Source: Actinoplanes lobatus
Lineage (GTDB): Bacteria > Actinomycetota > Actinomycetes > Mycobacteriales > Micromonosporaceae
Length of the DNA: 64,000 bases
Reading direction: 5' to 3'
NCBI RefSeq assembly: GCF_014205215.1
Contig: NZ_JACHNC010000001.1
Location: 9,668,501-9,732,500, forward strand
In this document: positions 7,991 through 14,990 of the stretch, one piece after another
How the letters are laid out: each line of letters opens with the position of its first letter
Position numbering within the stretch: position 1 is the first letter of the stretch
Notes under the pieces: model-generated
What the model saw: only the letters and a program-made list of their open reading frames with translations
What the model was told of the DNA's origin: nothing
Databases searched by the model: none
Translations under genes and position numbers: made by a program

Positions 7991-10282
7991 TCAGCCGCCC
8001 GACGTGAGGCGACGGCCGACGGCCGCGATGAGCCGGTCCAGTTCGGAGCCGAACGGGTTGTCGTGCACCAGGTAGGTCCAGGTGGCGCTGGGCCGGATGA
8101 TCTCCGCCCGGTCCGGCTGCCAGCCGTCCGCGAGGTCGACCTCCTCGAAGGTCTCGATGGTCCGCGCCTCGACCTGGGTGAGCAGCTCCTGGAAGGCGGG
8201 CACCGCGGCCCGGTGGAACTCGTCCAGCGGGTCCAGCTTGCCCAGCGCCCGCAGGTGCACGCCCTCGCGCACCTCGGACAGGTAGGCCAGGTGCTCGGCC
8301 CACAGCCGGTCCAGGTGGTAGAGCGCGATGGCGCGGGCCGAGTCGGACAGCACGTCCTCGTCGGTCTCCTCGGCCTTCTCCTTCGCCTTCTCCAGCAGCA
8401 TGATCGCCGCCACCTCGGAGGTGAGCAGGCGCTCGCGGCGCTCGGCCAGCAGCAGGCGCTGCTGCTCGATCACGACGCTGTACCGCCAGGTGTTCTTGTG
8501 GATCTCGTGGTTCACGCCCTCGGCGACCCGCTGGGCGTGCTCCACCGCGTACTCCACCTGGGAGTCGTGCACGACGCCGTCGATGTCCATCCGCGGGGAG
8601 GCCGGCAGGATGTCGCCGGCGTGCCGGTGGACCAGCTCGTCCTCGAGGCTCACGAAGAACACCGAGCGGCCCGGGTCGCCCTGCCGGCCGGCCCGGCCAC
8701 GGAGCTGGTCGTCGACGCGGCGGCTGTCGTGGCGACCGGAGCCGATCACGTACAGCCCGCCGAGCTCGACCACCCGGTCGCGGTCCTTCTCGTCGCTGCC
8801 GCCGAGGCGGATGTCGACACCACGGCCGGCCATCTGGGTGGAGACGGTCACCGCGCCGAGCGCGCCGGCCTCCGCGATGATCTCGGCCTCCTCGGCGTCG
8901 TTCTTCGCGTTCAGCACGCTGGACGGGACCCCGGCGTCGGCGAGCTGGCGGGCCAGCCGTTCGGAGGCCTTCACGTCCAGGGTGCCGATCAGCACCGGCC
9001 GCCCCGACTCGTGGGCGATCTTGATCTCCTCGACCAGGGCCTCGTCGCGCATGTCGTGCGCCGAGTAGATCCGGTCGACGTCGTCCTCACGGATGTTCGG
9101 GGTGTTCGACGGGATGACCGCGACCTCGAGCTTGAAGTACTCCCGCAGCTGCTCGCCGACGTGCACGGCGGTCGCCGTCATGCCGCAGACCGTCCGGTAG
9201 AGCGCGATGAACGCCTGCACCGTGCAGGTGTCCAGCACCTCGCCCTCGGCGGTGGCGGACAGGCCCTCCTTCGCCTCGACGGCCGCCTGGAGCCCGTCCG
9301 GCCAGCGGCGGCGCTGCGCCACCCGGCCGCGCATCTCGTCGATCAGCTCGACGCCGCCGTTGCGGACGATGTAGTCGACGTCGCGGCGCAGCAGGGCGTG
9401 CGCGTGCAGCGCCACGTTCACCGCGGAGAGGACCTCGACCTGGTCGTCGGCGTACAGGTCGATGCCGCCGAGCTGCTCCTCGACGTGCTTGAGGCCGTCG
9501 TCGGTGAACGCCACGCTGCGGCCGTCCTCGGCCACCTCGAAGTGCTTGCCCTTGCGCAGCTCCTTCATCAGGGCGGCGGCGTCGTGCACCGGGTCGCTCT
9601 CCACCGCGGTGCTGCCGGCCAGCACCATCGGCACCCGGGCCTCGTCGATCAGGATCGAGTCGGCCTCGTCCACGATGCAGGTGGCCAGGTCGCGCTGGAC
9701 CCGGTCGGCCACGTCGGTGACCAGCTGGTCGCGCAGGTAGTCGAAGCCGGCCTCGCTGACCGACACGTAGGTGACGTCCGCGGCGTACGCCTCCCGGCGC
9801 TCCTCCGGCGTCATCAGCTCGGTCACCGAGGCGACGGTGAGGCCGAGCAGCGTGTAGATCGGCTCCATCCACTCGGCGTCGCGCTTGGCGAGGTAGTCGT
9901 TGACGGTGAGCACGTGCACCGGGCCGTTGCCGAGGCGGGTGTGACCGTACGCCGCGATCGTGGCGGTGAGCGTCTTGCCCTCACCGGTGGCCATCTCGGC
10001 GACCCGCTTGTCGAGCAGCGCCATGGCGCCGAGCAGCTGCACGTCGTACGGTCGCTGGCTGATCGCCCGGCGGGCCGCCTCGCGCCCGATCGCGCAGATC
10101 TCGGCGTAGTCGGTCGCCTCGCGGGCGGCCTCGGTCAGTGCCGCGTCGTCGAGCTCCCCGAGCGCGTCCTCGCGCGCCTCGATCGCACCGAGCCGCTTCG
10201 ACAACGGCCCCAGGTCCACCGTCGTACCCGGACGCTGGAGAAACTTGCGGAACCGGCTCTTCAGCCGCTGCGACACACCCAT
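7991..10282 (-). CDS. secA2: Accessory Sec translocase ATPase, SecA2-like
   Basis: This encodes 763 residues from the ATG at 10282; a TTG three codons upstream is an alternative and no clear ribosome site separates them. The SecA motor is complete: Walker A in MATGEGKTLTA, the LTVNDYLAKRDAEWM motif, DEAD box (CIVDEADSILIDEAR) and MAGRGVDIRLGG. The length (about 760 against about 900 for housekeeping SecA) and the missing C-terminal cysteine zinc motif match actinobacterial SecA2, which drives export of a limited protein set through SecYEG. No partner export gene lies beside it. Confidence 0.85.
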   Translation of the reverse strand: MGVSQRLKSRFRKFLQRPGTTVDLGPLSKRLGAIEAREDALGELDDAALTEAAREATDYAEICAIGREAARRAISQRPYDVQLLGAMALLDKRVAEMATGEGKTLTATIAAYGHTRLGNGPVHVLTVNDYLAKRDAEWMEPIYTLLGLTVASVTELMTPEERREAYAADVTYVSVSEAGFDYLRDQLVTDVADRVQRDLATCIVDEADSILIDEARVPMVLAGSTAVESDPVHDAAALMKELRKGKHFEVAEDGRSVAFTDDGLKHVEEQLGGIDLYADDQVEVLSAVNVALHAHALLRRDVDYIVRNGGVELIDEMRGRVAQRRRWPDGLQAAVEAKEGLSATAEGEVLDTCTVQAFIALYRTVCGMTATAVHVGEQLREYFKLEVAVIPSNTPNIREDDVDRIYSAHDMRDEALVEEIKIAHESGRPVLIGTLDVKASERLARQLADAGVPSSVLNAKNDAEEAEIIAEAGALGAVTVSTQMAGRGVDIRLGGSDEKDRDRVVELGGLYVIGSGRHDSRRVDDQLRGRAGRQGDPGRSVFFVSLEDELVHRHAGDILPASPRMDIDGVVHDSQVEYAVEHAQRVAEGVNHEIHKNTWRYSVVIEQQRLLLAERRERLLTSEVAAIMLLEKAKEKAEETDEDVLSDSARAIALYHLDRLWAEHLAYLSEVREGVHLRALGKLDPLDEFHRAAVPAFQELLTQVEARTIETFEEVDLADGWQPDRAEIIRPSATWTYLVHDNPFGSELDRLIAAVGRRLTSGG

Positions 10283-10397
10283 GGCGCGCAACGGTACTTC
10301 ATTTTGCCCCGTCTCAGGCGGCTGACTCCCGCCCGCCCATCAGAAGGTGATCACCACCGGCGGCTCCATGACGGTGACCAGGAGTTTCTTTCCGGCG

Positions 10398-10422
10398 TTT
10401 GGTCCGGGCGGGCGCAGGGCAC
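10398..10422 (+). promoter_or_regulatory. Possible SigB/SigF-type promoter upstream of first anti-sigma gene
   Basis: GTTT (10398-10401), 16 bases, then GGGCA (10418-10422) resembles the GTTT-N14-16-GGGTA consensus with one mismatch, 40 bases before the ATG at 10462. It is weaker than the matching site at 12887-12910. Confidence 0.3.
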
Positions 10423-10461
10423 CTCAAGGGGTCGACATCCGCCGGCGGAGGAGGAAGGGGA

Positions 10462-11202
10462 ATGCCCAGTCAGCTGGTCTGCCGTCCGGAGCAGGATCTT
10501 CCGGCAGCGGTCCTGGCCGTCAGCGGCACCCTGGACCGGATCACCGGCGACGCGCTGGGCGCGGCGATCCGCCGCAGCCTCTCGGTGCAGCCGTCCCGGA
10601 TGATCCTCGATGTCACCCGGTTACGCATCGGTGATCCGCTGGCCCTGCCCGCCCTGGGCGAGGTCGTCTGCCGGGCCGAGGAGTTCCCGGCGGTGCCGAT
10701 CGTGGTGTGCGGCGCCGACCCGGCGACCCGGGCCGCGCTCGCCGCCGAACCGGGGTGCGCCGGCCTGGAACTGGCCGACGGCCCCCCGCGGTCCCTGGCC
10801 GGGGCGCGGGCCGAGCCGGGCCCGCCGGCCGTCCGGGCCCGCCTGCGGCCGGTGCCCGAGGCCTGCCGCCAGGTCCGCCACCTCGTCACCCAGGCATGCG
10901 CCGGCTGGCAGCGCTCCGACGTCACGCCGACGGCCGCGCTGGTCGCCACCGAACTGGTCGCCAACGTGGTCCGGCACGCCCACACCAGCATGGACTTCAC
11001 GCTGCGGCTGCGCGGTGGACGGCTCATCGTGGCGGTACGCGACCGCGACCGCCGTATGCCGCGCTCCCTCGACCCCGGGGTCACCGACATGGGCGGCCGC
11101 GGCCTGCGCCTGATCCGCGACCTCACCGAGACGTGGGGTGTCCTGCCGGTCAGCGACGGCAAGGTCGTCTGGAGCCGGCTCAGCACCGGCGCCGCCGGAT
11201 GA
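10462..11202 (+). CDS. STAS-HATPase fusion, anti-sigma/partner-switching regulator
   Basis: This encodes 246 residues from the ATG at 10462 with GAGGAAGGGG just upstream. Residues 1-110 are a STAS-like domain. Residues 130-246 are a GHKL/HATPase_c domain of the RsbW/SpoIIAB type, with N box TELVANVVRHA, a VRDRD G1-like box lacking the usual Gly, and G2 box GGRGLRLI. In the STAS part the usual DSxGL phosphorylation loop reads GDPLAL, so the Ser acceptor is lost. Known RsbW-like proteins bind a sigma factor and phosphorylate STAS antagonists; here both folds share one chain. A near-identical design is at 12938-13663, with a sigma-STAS gene close by. Confidence 0.8.
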   Translation: MPSQLVCRPEQDLPAAVLAVSGTLDRITGDALGAAIRRSLSVQPSRMILDVTRLRIGDPLALPALGEVVCRAEEFPAVPIVVCGADPATRAALAAEPGCAGLELADGPPRSLAGARAEPGPPAVRARLRPVPEACRQVRHLVTQACAGWQRSDVTPTAALVATELVANVVRHAHTSMDFTLRLRGGRLIVAVRDRDRRMPRSLDPGVTDMGGRGLRLIRDLTETWGVLPVSDGKVVWSRLSTGAAG

Positions 11203-11256
11203 CACCCCGCGCTCCGCCGAGGCCGATCCGGCGTGACGTGCGATAAGTTCCGACAC

Positions 11257-12885
11257 GTGCAGGAGACGGACCCGACCTTCGAAGCGCTGCTGGCGTACCT
11301 GAAGGAGACCCGCGGCTTCGACTTCACCGGGTACAAACGCTCGAGCCTGATGCGGCGGGTGCGGCGCCGGATGAGCCAGGTCGACACCCCCGCCTATCCG
11401 GAGTACCTGGACCATCTACAGGTCCACCCGGACGAGTTCACCGCGCTCTTCAACACCATCCTGATCAACGTGACCGCGTTCTTCCGGGACGCCGACGCCT
11501 GGAAGTACCTCCGGGACGAGGTCCTCGAACCGATGGTGACGGGCAAACCCGGCGACTCGATGATCCGGGTCTGGTCGGCCGGGTGCGCCTCCGGCGAGGA
11601 GGCGTACACGCTGGCCATGGCGCTGGCCGAGATCCTCGGCGTGGAGCAGTTCAAGGAACGCGTCAAGATCTACGCCACCGACGTCGACGAGGAGCAGCTC
11701 AACGAGGCCCGCCAGGCGGCGTACGGGGAACGCGAGGTGCAGGATCTCGCCCCCGAGCTGGTGGAGCGCTACTTCGAGCAGGTGAACGGCCGGTTCGTCT
11801 TCCGCAAGGACCTGCGCCGCTCGGTCATCTTCGGCCGCAACGATCTGGTGCAGGACGCCCCGATCTCCCGGATCGACCTGCTGACCTGCCGCAACACCCT
11901 GATGTACTTCAACGCCGGGACACAGGCGAAGATCCTCGGCCGGTTCCACTTCGCCCTGGCCGAGACCGGCGTGCTCTTCCTCGGCAAGGCGGAGATGCTG
12001 CTCAGCCACTCCAGCCTGTTCACGCCGATCGACCTGAAACGGCGCGTCTTCCGCCGGGTCCCCCGCCCGTACGCCCCCGGCGTCGTCTTCACCGATCCGC
12101 CGCAGGCCGTCCCCGGACGGGTCACCGGGCTGGACGAGCCGCGCACCGAGACCTTCACGGCCAGCCCGCCGGCCCAGCTCGCGCTCACCCCGGACGGCCT
12201 GGTCGCGCTCTCCAACCGGCAGCTGGAGAAGCTGTTCGGGGTGTCCTCGCGGGACATCGGCCGGCCCTTCCGGGACCTGCGGGACGAGCTGGAGCACGCC
12301 AACCAGCAGCTCGAGGCGGCGTACGAGGAGCTCCAGTCGACCAACGAGGAGCTGGAGACCACGAACGAGGAGCTCCAGTCCACGGTCGAGGAGCTGGAGA
12401 CCACCAACGAGGAGCTCCAGTCCACGAACGAGGAGCTGGAGACCACCAACGAGGAACTCCAGTCCACCAACGACGAGCTGCAGAGCATCAACGACCGGTT
12501 GCGGATCAGCACGGCCCGGCTGGACGAGGCGAACGCGTTCCTGGAGACGGTGCTGACCAGCCTCCAGGCCGGCGTCGCGGTGGTCGACGCCGACCTGCGG
12601 ATCCGAATGTGGAACCGGCACGCCGAGGACCTGTGGGGCCTGCGCTCCGGCGAGGTGATCGGCCAGCACTTCCTCAACCTCGACATCGGCCTGCCGATCG
12701 ACCGGGTCCGGCCGCTGCTGCGCGGCTCACTCGGTGCCGGCGGCGCCTCCGCCGAGACCGAACTCGACGCGGTCGACCGGCGCGGGCGCCCGATAACGGT
12801 ACGGGTCGCGTGCACCCCGCTACGGCGGCGCGACGGGGGTCCCGCCGACGGCGACGGGGCCATCATCGTGATGGAGACGGCCTGA
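11257..12885 (+). CDS. CheR-type methyltransferase with coiled coil and PAS domain
   Basis: This encodes 542 residues from a GTG at 11257; a GTG eight codons upstream (11233) is also possible and neither has a clear ribosome site. Residues 5-260 are a CheR SAM-dependent glutamate methyltransferase (GFDFTGYKRSSLMRRVRRRM, the VWSAGCASGEEAYTLAM SAM loop, ISRIDLLTCRNTLMYF). A long Glu-rich coiled coil follows, with four 14-residue repeats at 12325-12492. A PAS domain ends the protein (VVDADLRIRMWNRHAEDLWG). CheB-CheR-PAS fusions are known; here the CheB esterase is absent. Standing between two anti-sigma-type genes, it more likely serves a stress pathway than chemotaxis, though a chemoreceptor remnant lies at 36659. 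Confidence 0.85.
   Translation: MQETDPTFEALLAYLKETRGFDFTGYKRSSLMRRVRRRMSQVDTPAYPEYLDHLQVHPDEFTALFNTILINVTAFFRDADAWKYLRDEVLEPMVTGKPGDSMIRVWSAGCASGEEAYTLAMALAEILGVEQFKERVKIYATDVDEEQLNEARQAAYGEREVQDLAPELVERYFEQVNGRFVFRKDLRRSVIFGRNDLVQDAPISRIDLLTCRNTLMYFNAGTQAKILGRFHFALAETGVLFLGKAEMLLSHSSLFTPIDLKRRVFRRVPRPYAPGVVFTDPPQAVPGRVTGLDEPRTETFTASPPAQLALTPDGLVALSNRQLEKLFGVSSRDIGRPFRDLRDELEHANQQLEAAYEELQSTNEELETTNEELQSTVEELETTNEELQSTNEELETTNEELQSTNDELQSINDRLRISTARLDEANAFLETVLTSLQAGVAVVDADLRIRMWNRHAEDLWGLRSGEVIGQHFLNLDIGLPIDRVRPLLRGSLGAGGASAETELDAVDRRGRPITVRVACTPLRRRDGGPADGDGAIIVMETA
12325..12492 (+). repeat. Four tandem 42-base coiled-coil repeats in the CheR-PAS gene
   Basis: Four successive 42-base units encode variants of EELQSTNEELETTN. 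They form two heptads each and extend the coiled coil linking the CheR and PAS domains. The bases are nearly as conserved as the protein, which suggests recent expansion. Confidence 0.85.
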
Positions 12886-12886
12886 C

Positions 12887-12910
12887 GTTTACCACCCACG
12901 CCGCCGGGTA
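12887..12910 (+). promoter_or_regulatory. SigB/SigF-type promoter of the second anti-sigma gene
   Basis: GTTT (12887-12890), exactly 15 bases, then GGGTA (12906-12910) is a full match to the SigB/SigF-group consensus. It begins 2 bases after the CheR-PAS stop and 51 bases before the ATG at 12938. It implies that the anti-sigma gene is itself transcribed by a SigB-type sigma factor, a feedback arrangement known for rsbW-type operons. Confidence 0.65.
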
Positions 12911-12937
12911 AGCCGCCGCCCTGAGGAAGGCGAAGCC

Positions 12938-13663
12938 ATGACGATCCGGTGCGAGACGCGCGACGACGGCGCGAACCTGGTCATCGCGGTGACCGGCGAA
13001 CTTCAACTGACCGATGCGGGCGCGCTGCGCGAGCGCCTGCTCAAATGTCTCGCCGAACAGCCCGGCGCCCTGCTCGTGGACCTGGCCGGGCTGCACGTCG
13101 TCCAGTCGCTGGCACTGGCCGCCTTCACCGCCGTGCTGCGCCAGGCCGCCCGGTGGCCCGGCACCCCCGTACTCATCTGCGGGCCGTCGGCGCAGACCCG
13201 GAGGCTGCTGCTCGCCGGCGCCTTCCGCGGGCTGCCGCTCTACGACGACCTGGCCGGCGCGACCGCCCACCTGCCCGACGAACGGCGGATCCGGCCGTCG
13301 CTCAGTGAGCAGCTGCTGCCGGTGTCCGGCTCCACCCGGCACGGCCGGGACGTCGCCACCGAGGCGTGCCTGCGCTGGGACCTGCCCGATCTCGTCGCCC
13401 CGGCCAGCCTCATCGCCACCGAGCTGGTGGCCAACGTGGTCGATCACGTCCACACGATGATGACGCTGCACCTGACGCTGCGGCCCCGCTATCTCAACAT
13501 CGCGGTCCGCGACGGCTCCCCGGTGCTGCCGGAGCCGCCCGGGCAGATCACCCCGGAGGCCGCCGGCGGGCGCGGACTGCTGCTGGTCGGGGAACTGGCG
13601 CACACGTGGGGATGGCTGCCGTCGAAAGACGGCAAGGTGGTGTGGGCGTCGCTGCGCCGGTGA
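12938..13663 (+). CDS. Second STAS-HATPase fusion, anti-sigma/partner-switching regulator
   Basis: This encodes 241 residues from the ATG at 12938 with GAGGAAGG upstream. Residues 1-105 form a STAS fold (VTGELQLTDAGALRERL, VDLAGLHVVQSLAL) in which the phosphorylation loop is QSLAL: the Ser is kept but Asp and Gly are lost. Residues 120-241 are an HATPase_c domain (TELVANVVDHVHT, IAVRDGSPVLPEP, GGRGLLLVGEL). The likely role is to sequester a SigB-type sigma factor and exchange it for a STAS antagonist. Its stop is 5 bases from the stop of the convergent sigma-STAS gene, an obvious candidate partner. Confidence 0.8.
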   Translation: MTIRCETRDDGANLVIAVTGELQLTDAGALRERLLKCLAEQPGALLVDLAGLHVVQSLALAAFTAVLRQAARWPGTPVLICGPSAQTRRLLLAGAFRGLPLYDDLAGATAHLPDERRIRPSLSEQLLPVSGSTRHGRDVATEACLRWDLPDLVAPASLIATELVANVVDHVHTMMTLHLTLRPRYLNIAVRDGSPVLPEPPGQITPEAAGGRGLLLVGELAHTWGWLPSKDGKVVWASLRR

Positions 13664-13667
13664 ACCG

Positions 13668-14807
13668 TCAGCAGTGCCGCAGCACACCGGCCAGGCCGGA
13701 CACCGCCAGGATCCGGGCGACATAGGGCTGGGCGCCGGACATGCGGATCTCCCGGCCCGCCCGGTCCGCCACCCGGACCGCGTCGAGCAGCACCGACACA
13801 CCGGCCGCGTCGAGCAGCGGAACAGCCGTCAGATCCACCACGACCGAGGCGGCCCCGCCCGTCGTGATCGCGTGCCGCAGCCCCGTCCGCAGCCGCTCGG
13901 CGGTGTCCCGGTCGACCTCGCCGCACACCCGGACCCGCAGCGCCGTGCCGTCGCGGGTCACCGAGACGTCCATGCCGTGCTGGTGCCCGGCCCGGCATTC
14001 GCCCTCCCACGGCGGCGGGGCGTCGCTGAGCATCGCCTCGCGCAGCCAGGAGAGGGCCCGGCTCAGCAGCCGGGACACGTGCATCTGCGAGATGCCCAGC
14101 TCGGCGGCGATCTCCGCCTGGGTACGGTTGCCGTAGAAGCGCATCGCCAGCATCCGGCGCTCCCGGGCCGGCAGGCGCAACAGCAGATCGGTGACGGTCA
14201 ACTTGTCGGTCACCGACTCCAGATCCTCGTCGACCTCGCCGATCAGATCACCGAACTCGGCCGCCCCGTCCCCGGCGACCGGTGCGTTCAGCGACGCCGG
14301 CGAATATCCGGCGGCCGATTCGACGGCCTCCAGCACGGCCGGTTCACTCACCCCCAGGTGCTCCGCGAGCTCCGCGACCGTCGGGGTACGGGCGAGCGCG
14401 CTCGTCAGAACCATGGAGGCGTGCCCCACCTCGAGACTCAGATCCTGAACCCGCCGGGGCACGTGCACGCCCCAGGTGCGGTCCCGGAAGTGGCGCTTCA
14501 GCTCGCCGGAGATGGTGATCACCGCGTACGCCGTGAACGAGCCGCGGCCCGGGTCGTACCGGTCCACCGCCTTGACCAGGCCGAGCCGGGCCACCTGCTC
14601 GAGATCCTCCATGTGCTCGCCCCGGCCGCGGTAGCGGCGGGCGAGCCGCCCGGCGAACGGCAGACAGTGCCGGAGCAGGTCCTCGCGCAGCAGCTCGGCC
14701 TCGGCCGGGGTGGCGCCCTCCCGGCCCGCCGCGAACTCCAGTGCCGCGGTGTCGAGATCCTCGAGCGTGTTGTCGGCCGCTTCACCGAACTGACCTCGCA
14801 CGGGCAT
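13668..14807 (-). CDS. SigB/SigF-family sigma factor fused to a STAS domain
   Basis: This encodes 379 residues from the ATG at 14807. Residues 1-265 are a sigma-70 of the SigB/SigF/SigG group: region 2 (LEQVARLGLVKAVDRYDPGR, GELKRHFRDRTWGVHVPRR), region 3 and region 4 (RMLAMRFYGNRTQAEIAAEL then ISQMHVSRLL). After a short linker, residues 275-379 form an anti-anti-sigma STAS domain (VVVDLTAVPLLDAAGVSVLL). The usual D-S-x-G phosphorylation loop is D-A-A-G near residue 332, so the acceptor Ser is Ala. Antagonists bind the anti-sigma kinase when unphosphorylated, so this domain may act as a permanently active antagonist in cis. Two HATPase proteins lie just upstream on the other strand. Confidence 0.85.
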   Translation of the reverse strand: MPVRGQFGEAADNTLEDLDTAALEFAAGREGATPAEAELLREDLLRHCLPFAGRLARRYRGRGEHMEDLEQVARLGLVKAVDRYDPGRGSFTAYAVITISGELKRHFRDRTWGVHVPRRVQDLSLEVGHASMVLTSALARTPTVAELAEHLGVSEPAVLEAVESAAGYSPASLNAPVAGDGAAEFGDLIGEVDEDLESVTDKLTVTDLLLRLPARERRMLAMRFYGNRTQAEIAAELGISQMHVSRLLSRALSWLREAMLSDAPPPWEGECRAGHQHGMDVSVTRDGTALRVRVCGEVDRDTAERLRTGLRHAITTGGAASVVVDLTAVPLLDAAGVSVLLDAVRVADRAGREIRMSGAQPYVARILAVSGLAGVLRHC

Positions 14808-14990
14808 GTCACCCCTTCCCGGTACGTCCCCGACGGAGACGCCGCCTCACCGGCAGTCCTCCGCCGGGAGTGTCGGAACCAGTCCAAAACCGACTATCCG
14901 TCACCTTCCCGGCCATCAGGACGCTACCGCCCGATCCGGTCACCGCCCCAACACCTCCGGTGTACGGGGGTCGCGCCGTCCTTCGCCGGC

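Noticed and set aside
7844..10603. 919-codon open frame on the plus strand opposite the secA2-like gene
   Set aside because: It is an antisense shadow: composition is His/Val/Gly/Leu-rich with no recognisable family, while the minus frame has every SecA motif.
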